64,000 nt of DNA from Thermatribacter sp048814795 (GCA_048814795.1 CP184673.1:1364001-1428000), one strand, 5' to 3'; shown: positions 34,806 through 43,755, counted from the first letter of the stretch. Notes: generated by a model not told the origin, from the sequence alone. A program made the numbers and translations.

Positions 34806-36131
34806 TTAGTTTTTATTTTTTTCATTCTCAATTTCTATGCCCAGATCGGTTGGAGCTCTTCCCAGCTTATTTAGGAGCTGAAGCGTCTGCTTTATCTGCT
34901 CTTCTAAGCTTTCCTTTTCGTGTGCTCTGTGGGGATAAATTGAGTATCGCTCTCTGAAATAGGGGGGAGTGACGTTTAACATTAATGAATTTGCACCAGC
35001 CATAAGGCCATTTTCTCGAGCTGAGGGGTCTAAGGTTTCAAAAGAGGTGGTCACCAGTATTTTGGAATTCCTGGATGTCAGGATGCGTGTTAATGCTAAA
35101 GCATTGAGTACTCGAGTTTTACTTGGAGGCTGAGAGTCTCCAAGAGGAGTTTCTGGATGGGGCAGAAATGGACCAAAACTGCACATTTCGGCATGCAGCT
35201 CGCAGGTAAGGGAAATGTCATTTAGAATATCTTCATCAGTCTGACCTGGAAGGCCAATTAAAGCACCGGTGATGATCAGGTAACCTATCTGGTACGCAAT
35301 TTTCAGGTGTTGAAGTCGTTTTTTTAATGAATAGCCAGGATGTAACTTTTCGTAAAGTGCTGGATTACTGGTTTCAAAGCGCATCAGAATTCCGCGGGCC
35401 CCTGCCTGATACAGGAGTTCCAGGCCCTTCTCGCCTATTTCGCCGCAGCTCACAAAGATTAACGCGGGGCGTTGCCTTTTGATCTCCTTTATCAGCTCTG
35501 CAAGTCGCTCTGCAGGGAAACGAGGGTCTTCTCCACTTTGGAGAACCAGGGCCTGAAATCCGTATTTATCAATAGCTTGAGTCGCTATTTTTATTATTTC
35601 TTCGTCAGACATTCGGTAGCGTTTTAGGGTTCTATTGTGGAGGGATATTCCGCAGTAGTTGCAATTTCGAGAACAGAAATTAGAAAACTCAATTATTCCG
35701 TGTACACAGCAGGAGTTGCCCAAATACTTTCTGCGTAAGAAATTGGCAGTTTTATAGAGCAATTCTCTTTCTTTTCTCTCCTCCAGGTTTAGAAGAAAAA
35801 GTGCATCTTTTTGAGAAAGGGATTTCTCTTCTAAAACCTTGTCGAGTATCCTGAGCAAATTTTTACTGGCAGTTTCCCTCTCGAGTTGAAGTCGACTCAA
35901 CCTGAGGTCTACTTCCTGAAGTTCAAAAAAGGTTTCTTTCCAGGTGGAGAGGATGGATTGTGCTTCTTCAGGAGGAATTTTTTTAATTACAAATCCTCCT
36001 TGGGCATAAACAAAGTCTCCAGGATAAAGATTTTCAAGCTCATTGTAGGCTTTTCTTTCTTCTCCAAAATAATCTATGATAACCAGGTTTTTTTTAATTT
36101 CTTTTACAAGTCCGGGTATGGCGTAACACAC
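34806..36131 (-). CDS. HypC domain fused to HydE-type radical SAM maturase
   Basis: The 441-residue protein joins two hydrogenase-maturation modules in one frame. Residues 1-~65 are HypC-like: MCYAIPG with the essential Cys2, then VIIDYFGEERKAY, LYPGDFVYAQGGFVIKKI. Residues ~80-441 are HydE-like radical SAM: helical NLLRILDKVL, HGIIEFSNFCSRNCNYCGI with the cluster cysteines 153/157/160, VLQSGEDPR, MRFETSNPALYEKLHPGYS and GALIGLPGQT. HypC carries iron and its CN/CO ligands for [NiFe] enzymes, whereas HydE works on the [FeFe] H-cluster. It is the last gene of the [NiFe] operon, starting with GTG 12 nt after hypA. Confidence 0.85.
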   Translation of the reverse strand: MCYAIPGLVKEIKKNLVIIDYFGEERKAYNELENLYPGDFVYAQGGFVIKKIPPEEAQSILSTWKETFFELQEVDLRLSRLQLERETASKNLLRILDKVLEEKSLSQKDALFLLNLEERKERELLYKTANFLRRKYLGNSCCVHGIIEFSNFCSRNCNYCGISLHNRTLKRYRMSDEEIIKIATQAIDKYGFQALVLQSGEDPRFPAERLAELIKEIKRQRPALIFVSCGEIGEKGLELLYQAGARGILMRFETSNPALYEKLHPGYSLKKRLQHLKIAYQIGYLIITGALIGLPGQTDEDILNDISLTCELHAEMCSFGPFLPHPETPLGDSQPPSKTRVLNALALTRILTSRNSKILVTTSFETLDPSARENGLMAGANSLMLNVTPPYFRERYSIYPHRAHEKESLEEQIKQTLQLLNKLGRAPTDLGIEIENEKNKN

Positions 36132-36143
36132 GAAAGACCCATC

Positions 36144-36386
36144 CTATTCGTAATCAAAAGAAAGCAAGCGTAGTTCTCGGTTGGGACCTGGCTCGATGTC
36201 AAGCTCTGCTTCTTCCAGAATAGTGCCTTTGCTTTTTTCTTTGAAGAAAAAGCGTAACACTTCTGGATTAATCTCTGTGAAGGAACCCATCCTAAGGTAT
36301 ATCTTGGTTATTTTTTTGGCATTTGCTTTTTTTCCCATTGTTAACAGGTCATCGAGCAATTGCTGCATAAGGTGCAACTCATGCAT
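36144..36386 (-). CDS. HypA-like nickel chaperone lacking the zinc-finger insert
   Basis: The 80-residue protein begins MHELHLMQQLLDDLL, with the nickel-binding His2-Glu3 of HypA, and continues with the family strand KITKIYLRMGSFTEINPEVLRFFF. The zinc domain that normally holds two CxxC pairs is missing: no cysteine occurs anywhere. The tail (GPNRELRLLSFDYE) still resembles the strand that usually follows the zinc domain, so the gap looks internal rather than a truncation. The ATG has AGGTATGAAAAA upstream. Located between the endopeptidase and HypC-HydE genes. Confidence 0.82.
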   Translation of the reverse strand: MHELHLMQQLLDDLLTMGKKANAKKITKIYLRMGSFTEINPEVLRFFFKEKSKGTILEEAELDIEPGPNRELRLLSFDYE

Positions 36387-36390
36387 TTTT

Positions 36391-36870
36391 TCATACCTCC
36401 AGTATGTAGCTAATTATTTCACTGGCAGCTTTTTCTACCTGGGGGCTCAGCCCTTCTCCGAAGGATACATCTACTGGCTGTATGCCCACAAAAAGGACCG
36501 TACTACCGCTTTCTTCAGCAAGAGCTTTGTAGAGAATGGGAATGGGTAGATTGTGAGTACTCAAAGTCATTGCAAAGATTTCTTCTTCAGAAATAACTCT
36601 TATTTCTCCTGGTCTGCCGCCAAAGTCGGCGGCATCTATTATGATGATTTTCCCAATGCTTTTGTCTACAAAATCCAGGGCTTTTTCTGGTCGGTCGTAA
36701 ACGTTGAGCAACAAAACTTTGGATGGTAGTCTTTTTGATAGCAACTCTGCAAGGTAAGGACCGATTCCATCGTCTTTACGAAGAGGGTTGCCAACGGTAA
36801 TGATCAGAGTTTTCTTTTCTGGGTCAAGTTTTAGTGCTTCTTGGACGGTTGGTTTTTCTTTCATGGTCAT
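36391..36870 (-). CDS. [NiFe] hydrogenase maturation endopeptidase
   Basis: This 159-residue HycI/HyaD-type protease trims the C-terminus of the large subunit after nickel insertion. Visible are TVGNPLRKDDGIGP (metal Asp), IIDAADFGGRPGEI and STHNLPIPIL (metal His). The ATG shares its A with the large-subunit TAA (TAATG), which supports translational coupling, and the sixteen extra in-frame codons are rejected. Its target is most likely the adjacent large subunit, cut after His433. Confidence 0.9.
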   Translation of the reverse strand: MTMKEKPTVQEALKLDPEKKTLIITVGNPLRKDDGIGPYLAELLSKRLPSKVLLLNVYDRPEKALDFVDKSIGKIIIIDAADFGGRPGEIRVISEEEIFAMTLSTHNLPIPILYKALAEESGSTVLFVGIQPVDVSFGEGLSPQVEKAASEIISYILEV

Positions 36871-38195
36871 TATTTTACATAACTCACCTTGAGAAAGTGG
36901 GTCGAGCAAGAGATGCAAGGGTCGTAAGACCTAACCAGCATTTCCAACATATGAGTTATTTCCTCTTCGCCTTTTTCGAGTATTTCTGGAACTAATTTTT
37001 TCATATCTTGCTCTATATTTTGAAGATTTTGCGCAGTTGGAATTATGCAGTTTGCGTTTACGATGTGACCATTGTCGTCCACCTGGTAATGATGGAAAAG
37101 GGTTCCTCGTGGAGCTTCTACTACTCCTACTCCACTACCTGCTTTTATAGGAATATTTTTTTTCTCATTAAGGCCTACTACAATTTCTTCGTCGTAATTG
37201 ATGCCCTTTTGCATGAGTTCTTGAAGGATGTCCATACCGTGGTACAGGCAGTGGAAACATTCTACGACTTGGGCAAGAGTGTTAAGATAGGGATTTGTGA
37301 TTTTAGGATTCATACCCAGTGCGTCGCCTACTTCCCTGGCTTTGGGGTGTAACTTGGAATAGTTTAGGTTAAGGCGTGCTAAGGCACCCACCATGTAAGA
37401 TTCACGATTCCATCTGGTACGCTTTGCCGTTGAGTAAGGCACCACAAATTCGTTAGTTATCTTCTGGTAATCACTCTTGTCAGCTGTTATGCCCTCTGAA
37501 GAACCAATGGCACTTCCCTGAAGGAGGGGGTACTCTGTGTCTTCTGAAACTAACGCCACATACTCGGTATCGCGTTCGAATTGGGGGAAAGAGAGTTGGT
37601 ACATCAACTCTGCAGTCTCTTCGAGGTCTTTGGTCATTCCCTCAAGCAGTTCAAACATCGTTTCCAATTCTCTTTCTCGAGGAAGTTTCGTAAACCCACC
37701 TACGGTACAGGATATAGGGTGTACGTGTCTTCCCACTAAAATGTCACACACCTTATTGCAGGTTTGTTTCATCCTTAGGGCGCGTTTTACCTTTTGGTTA
37801 TGAGTTTCGATGAGTGGGATAAAACTTTTGACCCCCAGAAAGTCGGGCAAAGCTAAAAGGTAAATATGCAGAATGTGACTGTCTAATATTTCAAGGTCCA
37901 TGAGTAGCTTTCTCAATTTTACAGTTTGTTCGCTGGGAGTGAAACCTATGGCTTCTTCAGCTGCTTGAATTGATGCTAAGGAATGGCTGCAGGCACATAT
38001 TCCACATATGCGGGAGGTGATATGTTGTACCTCGAATATAGAACGTCCGCGTAGCATACCTTCAAAGAAACGAGGCGATTCTACGATTTCCAGACGACAT
38101 TCTTCCAGAGAGCCATCTCTTACGTTGATTACCACATTGCCATGACCCTCGACGCGAGTTAAATATTCCAAATTAACCTTAAAGTTCTTGGTCAT
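36870..38195 (-). CDS. [NiFe] hydrogenase large subunit (alpha), group 3b type
   Basis: The 441-residue catalytic subunit has both nickel-binding cysteine pairs: RICGICACSH (Cys64, Cys67) and DPCISCSTH (Cys427, Cys430) followed by an eight-residue extension FLKVSYVK, expected to be removed by the endopeptidase. The N-terminal EYLTRVEGHG is typical. Together with the small, flavin and Fe-S subunits in the order beta-gamma-delta-alpha it fits the soluble NADP-linked sulfhydrogenase family. The ATG at 38195 overlaps the small-subunit stop by 4 bp. Confidence 0.94.
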   Translation of the reverse strand: MTKNFKVNLEYLTRVEGHGNVVINVRDGSLEECRLEIVESPRFFEGMLRGRSIFEVQHITSRICGICACSHSLASIQAAEEAIGFTPSEQTVKLRKLLMDLEILDSHILHIYLLALPDFLGVKSFIPLIETHNQKVKRALRMKQTCNKVCDILVGRHVHPISCTVGGFTKLPRERELETMFELLEGMTKDLEETAELMYQLSFPQFERDTEYVALVSEDTEYPLLQGSAIGSSEGITADKSDYQKITNEFVVPYSTAKRTRWNRESYMVGALARLNLNYSKLHPKAREVGDALGMNPKITNPYLNTLAQVVECFHCLYHGMDILQELMQKGINYDEEIVVGLNEKKNIPIKAGSGVGVVEAPRGTLFHHYQVDDNGHIVNANCIIPTAQNLQNIEQDMKKLVPEILEKGEEEITHMLEMLVRSYDPCISCSTHFLKVSYVK

Positions 38196-38956
38196 TTTTG
38201 CATCCCACCTTGCAGGTTTTGTTTTAGACGGCAAGTGTTATACATATCCATTCTTTTCACAATGAAATCAAGATCAATTTTGTATCTCTTGAGAACCTCC
38301 TGAAATCCTTTTTCGTTGGGATTGGATACCATACCCCGACATCCATAACATATGTTTCCGTTGTTGATACACCATGAATTGCAGCCAGCTCGAGTAATAG
38401 GCCCCAGGCAGGTAATTCCCTTTTCGTAAAGGCAAACATTTTCGTTAAATTTGCATTCCACACAGACTGCTACATCCGGGACGTGGTAAGGAAGGCCAGA
38501 GAGAGCACACTTTAAAACTTCCACAAATTCTGGGGGGTATACTGGACAGCCGTGGATGAAGTAGTCCACCTCAACCACTTCATGTAAGGGCTTAGTAGGT
38601 AGGCTTTCGAAAAACCGAGCACTATCTCCGTAAACATATTCCTTTATTTCTTCGAGATGGAAGTTGTTTTTGATGCCATTAATTCCTCCAATGGTTGCAC
38701 AGGAACCATAAGCTATGAGAATTTTCGATCTCTGGCGAATTTTGGTTAATCTCTCTACATCATGCGGAGTAGTAATGCTGCCTTCGACTATGGCTATATC
38801 ATAAACGCCATCCCACTTTTCGCTCATTACCTCTCTAAATTCTACTAAATCTATAATTTCCAGAATGGAGAGTAATGATTCACCAAAGTTGGTTACCTGC
38901 AGCTGGCAACCTTCGCAGCAGGTGAAGTCAAAAAAGGCTACTTTGGGAGGTTTCAT
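38192..38956 (-). CDS. [NiFe] hydrogenase small subunit (delta)
   Basis: This 254-residue small subunit carries the iron-sulfur relay. The proximal cluster motif is FTCCEGCQLQ (Cys14, Cys17) with later GSCATIGGI and HGCPVYPPEF; the C-terminal half adds CVECKFNENVCLY, CLGPITRAGC and CINNGNICYGC for further [4Fe-4S] clusters. No twin-arginine signal is present, so the enzyme is cytoplasmic. It shares one base with the gamma-subunit stop codon. Confidence 0.93.
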   Translation of the reverse strand: MKPPKVAFFDFTCCEGCQLQVTNFGESLLSILEIIDLVEFREVMSEKWDGVYDIAIVEGSITTPHDVERLTKIRQRSKILIAYGSCATIGGINGIKNNFHLEEIKEYVYGDSARFFESLPTKPLHEVVEVDYFIHGCPVYPPEFVEVLKCALSGLPYHVPDVAVCVECKFNENVCLYEKGITCLGPITRAGCNSWCINNGNICYGCRGMVSNPNEKGFQEVLKRYKIDLDFIVKRMDMYNTCRLKQNLQGGMQK

Positions 38957-39792
38957 TATATCACTCCTTTTAGGTTTTTGATACGGCTATAAAAAAATAC
39001 CGGCCCATCCTGGCAGCAATAAATATCGTGGATTTGGCAATGTCCACATTTACCAAGGCCGCATTTCATATGACGTTCTAAGGAAAGCACAATTCGGTCT
39101 TCAGCAACCCCCTTTTTGAGAAGTTCTGCAATCACAAAACGGTACATGACGGGAGGACCTACTATCACTGCGAAGGTGTGTTCGGGATCAATGTCCACGT
39201 CGGGGATTAAAGTGGTTATAACCCCTACATTTCCCATCCATTCTGGGCTTGCTTCATCAACTGTGCAACTGAAATTTACATCCAACCTCTGCTGCCAGGT
39301 TGTGATTTCATCTTTGAAAAGCATGTTTTGAGGGTTTTTACAGCCAAAAAGCACCTGGACTTTACCAAAATCTCGGCGGTTGTCCATGACATAATTAATC
39401 AGGGATCTCAAGGGTGCGATACCTATGCCACCGGCAACTATCAGTAAGTCATTATCTATCAACTTGGTAATTGGAAAGCCTACTCCAAAGGGACCTCTAA
39501 TACCTATTTTGTCCCCAGCCTCAAGTTGATGTAGTGCTCTGGTAAGCCTGCCCACGGCTCTAACGCATAGCTCGAAACTATTTCTTCGAGTTGGCGAAGA
39601 ACATATAGAAATGGGCGCTTCTCCTACGCCCCTCAGAGATACTTCTACAAATTGCCCAGGCTCAAAGTCCAGTATTTCTCCCGCTGGCAAAACGATTTCG
39701 AATAATTTATCTTGATTGGTCAAATTTGAAGTACGCACTATGGTAGCTTCTTTCACTTCATAACCAGTGTGACTTATCAAAAGCTTGTTCAT
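38956..39792 (-). CDS. Hydrogenase gamma subunit, FAD/NAD(P)-binding reductase
   Basis: The 278-residue ferredoxin-reductase-like flavoprotein has the FAD motif FVEVSLRGVGEAPISICSS, a pyridine-nucleotide domain (VAGGIGIAPLRSLI) and a C-terminal [2Fe-2S] site (MKCGLGKCGHCQI...CCQDGPVF). This is the diaphorase subunit of group 3b sulfhydrogenases, related to dihydroorotate dehydrogenase PyrK. It overlaps the beta subunit stop by 4 bp. Confidence 0.92.
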   Translation of the reverse strand: MNKLLISHTGYEVKEATIVRTSNLTNQDKLFEIVLPAGEILDFEPGQFVEVSLRGVGEAPISICSSPTRRNSFELCVRAVGRLTRALHQLEAGDKIGIRGPFGVGFPITKLIDNDLLIVAGGIGIAPLRSLINYVMDNRRDFGKVQVLFGCKNPQNMLFKDEITTWQQRLDVNFSCTVDEASPEWMGNVGVITTLIPDVDIDPEHTFAVIVGPPVMYRFVIAELLKKGVAEDRIVLSLERHMKCGLGKCGHCQIHDIYCCQDGPVFFYSRIKNLKGVI

Positions 39793-40856
39793 ATTCTTTC
39801 CCCCTTTGAATGTAAGTAGCCGGTTTCCTGGGCTAATTGAGTTATGGTTTCTTTAAGGTCTATTTTTGCCATACAGGTTCTGCTGCATCTTCCACAACCT
39901 GTACAGAAAAACTTGTTATACCTTTTTACTGGATAAGAAAATTTTCGGTTAAAACGGTGACGTTTGCGATCTGACCGCAAAGCGCGAAAACTCTCCCCAC
40001 TGGCAATTTTTGCAAAGGGTTCGTTTTGGCAAGAATCCCACACTCGGATACGCTTGCCGGTCTTGAGATCCAGGTTGGACACATCCATTACATCGAAACA
40101 ATAACAGGTAGGACATACATTGGTGCAGTTCGCACAGGAAAGGCAGCGGCTACCGATTTCTTCCCAAACCTTGGCTTCAAAGCCTTCTTCGAACATTTTA
40201 GGTATCAGATTGCGGTCTATGGGAACTTCAGGTTTGAAAATATCTTTTTTCTTTTCTCGAAGACGTTGAAGGTTTTTAAAGTGTTCTGGTGCTGGATCCC
40301 TGAAGAATTGAAAATTTTTGATCAGTTCTTCTCCTCTCTGAGTGGCGACGTGTACCATGAAGTAATCGTTAAGGTCAGTTAAGAAAAGGTCGTATCCTCC
40401 TTGAGGAAGAAAGGTTCCCATTAAGCCGCACGATGCAAAGTTGTCGCAATAATCATTGCATTCAAGCCCTATAAGAGTTATATATTCTTTACGAATGAGA
40501 TAGTTGATATCTTTGGGACGGTCGTTGAAGACCACGTTAAGGCATTGAATTCCTGCAAGATCACAGGTGTGCACTCCAAAGAGAATAATTTTTTCGACTT
40601 CCACAACCGGTTGCATTTTTTGTCCCCAGCTGGCGTCGTATTCAGCCAGAGTTTCGTGTTGAGGCATAAAGTACTTTTTGGGAGGAAGTATAGTAGGAAT
40701 ATAGTTAAGGACTATTTTTTCTGCTTGGCTTACTTCCTCAAAAGAAAATTGGTTTGTTTTTCGCTCTTTCCTGACCGGGGCCACTACTTTGGATAGTGAG
40801 CCGAGGTGTTTAATAAACGCTCCAAGGTGTTCTTTCTGAAGAGTGAGGTACCTCAA
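39789..40856 (-). CDS. Hydrogenase beta subunit, 4Fe-4S dicluster protein
   Basis: This ~355-residue iron-sulfur subunit of the group 3b complex (related to anaerobic sulfite reductase subunit A) has GVHTCDLAGIQCLN in its N-terminal half and two ferredoxin motifs, CLSCANCTNVCPTC and CTGCGRCSRTCMAK. It passes electrons between the flavin subunit and the hydrogenase module. I choose TTG 40856, 9 nt after GGGAG; TTG 40865 overlaps that site. It is the first gene of the [NiFe] operon; no convincing promoter was found in 40857-40997. Confidence 0.88.
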   Translation of the reverse strand: MRYLTLQKEHLGAFIKHLGSLSKVVAPVRKERKTNQFSFEEVSQAEKIVLNYIPTILPPKKYFMPQHETLAEYDASWGQKMQPVVEVEKIILFGVHTCDLAGIQCLNVVFNDRPKDINYLIRKEYITLIGLECNDYCDNFASCGLMGTFLPQGGYDLFLTDLNDYFMVHVATQRGEELIKNFQFFRDPAPEHFKNLQRLREKKKDIFKPEVPIDRNLIPKMFEEGFEAKVWEEIGSRCLSCANCTNVCPTCYCFDVMDVSNLDLKTGKRIRVWDSCQNEPFAKIASGESFRALRSDRKRHRFNRKFSYPVKRYNKFFCTGCGRCSRTCMAKIDLKETITQLAQETGYLHSKGERI

Positions 40857-40997
40857 AACTATCAACTCCCACGGGTGGTTTTAACCAAAAAAACAGATTA
40901 CTCGCTGAGAATATTCCAGGACCGACTGATGCTAAGATTGAAATTTTATTTTGCTTGATGAGAGAATAAAGGCAAGAGCTGGAGTGGAAAAAGGCAA

Positions 40998-41046
40998 AGG
41001 GTAACCGGGTTGGTGTATTTTAAGCTTGAGAAATGACGGTTACCCT
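40998..41046 (-). terminator. Long-loop inverted repeat after the eRF1-like gene, possible terminator
   Basis: Perfect 10-bp arms AGGGTAACCG and CGGTTACCCT are separated by 29 nt, starting 10 nt after the stop of the gene at 41056. On the minus strand a T-rich stretch (TTGCCTTTTT) follows. The long loop makes an intrinsic terminator possible but not certain; a protein-binding site upstream of the hydrogenase operon is the alternative. Confidence 0.4.
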
Positions 41047-41055
41047 GTCTTTTGC

Positions 41056-42222
41056 TCAAACTTTAAATCTTAGAAAGGCTCCGATTCTCTGGATTTTTTC
41101 AAGTAAGGGATTGTCTGTTTTAATATATTTTACTTCTCCGCCCTGGAGAAGAACTTCTTCGATTATTTCATCAATGATATCTTCTACTTCGACAGGTGAA
41201 AGATTACATACCGGGCAATCATTTTTTTCTAAAGTTATGTAATGACATTTGGGACAGACGAAACCTTCCTGAGTAAAATCTTCATCTACCACCACTATCT
41301 GGCAGGCTCCAAAATGCAAGGCTCTCAGGACACTTGGTAAACTGCTCGTTGCTAAGTCGTCATTGCCTATTTTCTCGATGAGGTTCTGTAATATTTGATT
41401 GTCTTCTTCTATTTCGATATTTCTTTCGGCTTTGAGTGCTTCTTCAATAATCATGTTTATAGGGTCTTTAGGATTGAGATTAAGTCTTCCCTTCACTCTG
41501 GTACGGAGATAAGAATGCAATAAGTTAATGAAAGTGGGATAATCCTCCTGCTTTATTCCCACCAGTAGGTAGTCAAAAAGCTCTTTTCGAAAATGTTCCA
41601 TGCAAGCGAAAGCGACTTCCTTGTAATGTTGCAAAATTTTATTTTCTATTTTTCTTTCTATCCTTCTCTCTTCTAAACCATACCAGCCTCCTTCTTTTAT
41701 CTTTCCTCTGATATTTGTTTTGTACTCTTCGTGTTCCATTATTTCGCCCATGTAAATTTCAAATAAACGAGCATCGCGGTGGTCTACGACTGCTAACAGG
41801 AGACGATGATGCTCGTCAAGGATAGCAATTAGTGGTCTCAAGTAAGGATCGGGATCAAAGATAATCTGGTTTTTCGCTGCTTGAGGTAGAAGAAACACTC
41901 TTAAGAAATCATCTTCCGAGTTAGCAAAAACTGCTACCCCCCGGGTTCTCCCCTTTATTTCAAGTTTTTCCTCCAGAAATTGCTTTATCTGACTGAAGTC
42001 TTTTTCGAATTGATATATTTTTTCTTCCGGGTAATTTTCAGCCTTAAGCTCTGTTAATTTTTCTCTAAAGAGATTATGAGCAACTTTCTTAAATTTCTCA
42101 GCGACTATGAAACGAGGGTCAATGTTTAAATAAAAAGACGTAATCCATCCTTTCTGGGGATGATATTTCATGATTTCTTCTATTTTTTCCGTAGTAATTA
42201 ATCGCTTTTCTCGGTTGTTCAT
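41056..42222 (-). CDS. eRF1-like (baeRF-type) protein
   Basis: This 388-residue protein resembles the bacterial/archaeal eRF1-like families: an N-terminal alpha/beta domain (GWITSFYLNIDPRF, KGRTRGVAVFANSEDDF), the central WYGLEERRIERKIENKILQ with the following DYLLVGIKQE of the second domain, and an L7Ae-like third domain ending in a zinc ribbon (CPKCHYITLEKNDCPVC). No GGQ motif is visible. Related proteins are proposed to act on stalled ribosomes. It overlaps the mtnA stop by 4 bp. Function is inferred. Confidence 0.65.
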   Translation of the reverse strand: MNNREKRLITTEKIEEIMKYHPQKGWITSFYLNIDPRFIVAEKFKKVAHNLFREKLTELKAENYPEEKIYQFEKDFSQIKQFLEEKLEIKGRTRGVAVFANSEDDFLRVFLLPQAAKNQIIFDPDPYLRPLIAILDEHHRLLLAVVDHRDARLFEIYMGEIMEHEEYKTNIRGKIKEGGWYGLEERRIERKIENKILQHYKEVAFACMEHFRKELFDYLLVGIKQEDYPTFINLLHSYLRTRVKGRLNLNPKDPINMIIEEALKAERNIEIEEDNQILQNLIEKIGNDDLATSSLPSVLRALHFGACQIVVVDEDFTQEGFVCPKCHYITLEKNDCPVCNLSPVEVEDIIDEIIEEVLLQGGEVKYIKTDNPLLEKIQRIGAFLRFKV

Positions 42223-43268
42223 TTTTTGCCTTTCCTCCTTATAGAAAGTATTTTTTCTCGAAAGGGTGGGTATAAAATACCCTGCTCGGTGATGATAGCA
42301 GTTATTAGGGAATTTGGTGTAATATCAAAAGCTGGATTTTCTACTCCAGCTTCCTCAGGTGCTATTTGATATTCTTTCCAATATTTTATTTCCGAAGCAC
42401 TTCTTTCTTCAATGGGTATTTCTTTCCCCTCATCGATTGTAAAATCGATTGTCGAGGTTGGGGCTGCTACGTAAAATGGTATGTTGTGGTATCTGGCAAG
42501 TACGGCAAGTGAGTAGGTTCCTATTTTGTTCGCCGTGTCTCCATTGTTGGCGATCCGGTCTGCACCAACAATCACTTTATTTATTTTCCCCTGCTGCATC
42601 ATAAAAGCTGCCATGTTATCGCAAATCACCTTAGTGGGAATACCATTTCTGGTGAGTTCATAAGCAGTGAGCCGAGACCCTTGCAACAAAGGCCTCGTTT
42701 CATCGGCGTAAACTTGCACTCTTTTACCTTCTTCCAGCTGAGCCCAGTAAATTGCGCCCAGAGCGGTTCCCCAGGATCCGCAGGCAAGTGCTCCAGCGTT
42801 GCAGTGAGTGAGGATTACGTCTCCATCCTGAATCAGAGATGCACCGAATTCGGCGATTTTTTGGTTTGTGGCTTCATCTTCTCGCTCTATTTCTGTGGCC
42901 TCTTTGATTAGTTCAGAACAAGCTTCTTTTGGGGTTGCACCCTTTTTTTGAGCCTCTTGCCAAATTTTCTTCATTCTGTCAAGTGCCCAGAAAAGGTTCA
43001 CTGCAGTAGGTCTGGTGGAGCGGAGAGTCAAGTCCACTTTCTCCAAAAAAGAGTAAAAATTATTTTTACCAATTCCTTCTAATGCCCCCAAACACAGACC
43101 ATAAGCAGCACCTATTCCAATCAAAGGAGCCCCTCGAATACGAAGAGATTTTATAGCTTCAGCTACTTCTCTAAAGTCTTTGGTTTCCCTAAAGATTTCT
43201 TGAGTGGGAAGGAGTGTCTGGTCAAGATAACGCAGGGCGTTGTCTTTCCATTCTATGGGTTTGATCAC
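42219..43268 (-). CDS. mtnA: S-methyl-5-thioribose-1-phosphate isomerase
   Basis: This 349-residue member of the MtnA/eIF2B family isomerises methylthioribose-1-P to methylthioribulose-1-P in methionine salvage. It has RIRGAPLIGIGAAYG, THCNAGALACGSWGTALG (catalytic Cys), ETRPLLQGSRLTAYE and VGADRIANNGDTANKIGT (catalytic Asp). I place the start at GTG 43268 behind GGAAGGTG. A purine nucleoside phosphorylase two genes upstream could feed the same salvage chain by releasing methylthioribose-1-P, although that link is an inference. Confidence 0.93.
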   Translation of the reverse strand: MIKPIEWKDNALRYLDQTLLPTQEIFRETKDFREVAEAIKSLRIRGAPLIGIGAAYGLCLGALEGIGKNNFYSFLEKVDLTLRSTRPTAVNLFWALDRMKKIWQEAQKKGATPKEACSELIKEATEIEREDEATNQKIAEFGASLIQDGDVILTHCNAGALACGSWGTALGAIYWAQLEEGKRVQVYADETRPLLQGSRLTAYELTRNGIPTKVICDNMAAFMMQQGKINKVIVGADRIANNGDTANKIGTYSLAVLARYHNIPFYVAAPTSTIDFTIDEGKEIPIEERSASEIKYWKEYQIAPEEAGVENPAFDITPNSLITAIITEQGILYPPFREKILSIRRKGKK

Positions 43269-43299
43269 TATTACACCTTCCTTTCCCAAAGTCAAAGTG

Positions 43300-43755
43300 T
43301 TAGAGCAGTTGTCCTCCCAGTTTTATTGCTATGGCAACGATTACTGTTGCCATAGCAATACCTCCTAAAACGTATGCTAAAGATTCTTTAATTGAAAAGC
43401 CTAACAGCCAGCAGGCTAAGGAGCCTGTCCATACTCCCGTAAAAGGAAGAGGTACGCCCACAAAGAACAATATACCCCATTTGCCAAATTTCCGGTAGGG
43501 AAGGAACCTCTTTCGAGCATTTTCTAACAGCTTGAGCCACTTTTTTTTGAAGTAAGAATTTTTATTAAGTAAGATTTCCAGGTGTGGAGCGAGAGTCATA
43601 ATTACGAAAAATGGAATGAGATTTGCTACCCCCGAAACAACTATAGCTAAGAACCAGGGCAGTTTTTCCACCAAAACTCCATAGGGTATGGCTCCCCGTA
43701 ACTCACTTATGGGCAGGGTGGCTATCAGAGCAGTTTTGAGAACTCTTTCTATCAT
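43300..43755 (-). CDS. Small integral membrane protein, COG2426 family
   Basis: This 151-residue protein has about four membrane helices and the family features PISELRGAIPYGV near the N-terminus, VGVPLPFTGVWTGSLACWLLG and a glycine-rich last helix. It is often labelled a small multidrug export protein, but the function is not established. The ATG overlaps the upstream phosphorylase stop by 4 bp. Confidence 0.8.
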   Translation of the reverse strand: MIERVLKTALIATLPISELRGAIPYGVLVEKLPWFLAIVVSGVANLIPFFVIMTLAPHLEILLNKNSYFKKKWLKLLENARKRFLPYRKFGKWGILFFVGVPLPFTGVWTGSLACWLLGFSIKESLAYVLGGIAMATVIVAIAIKLGGQLL

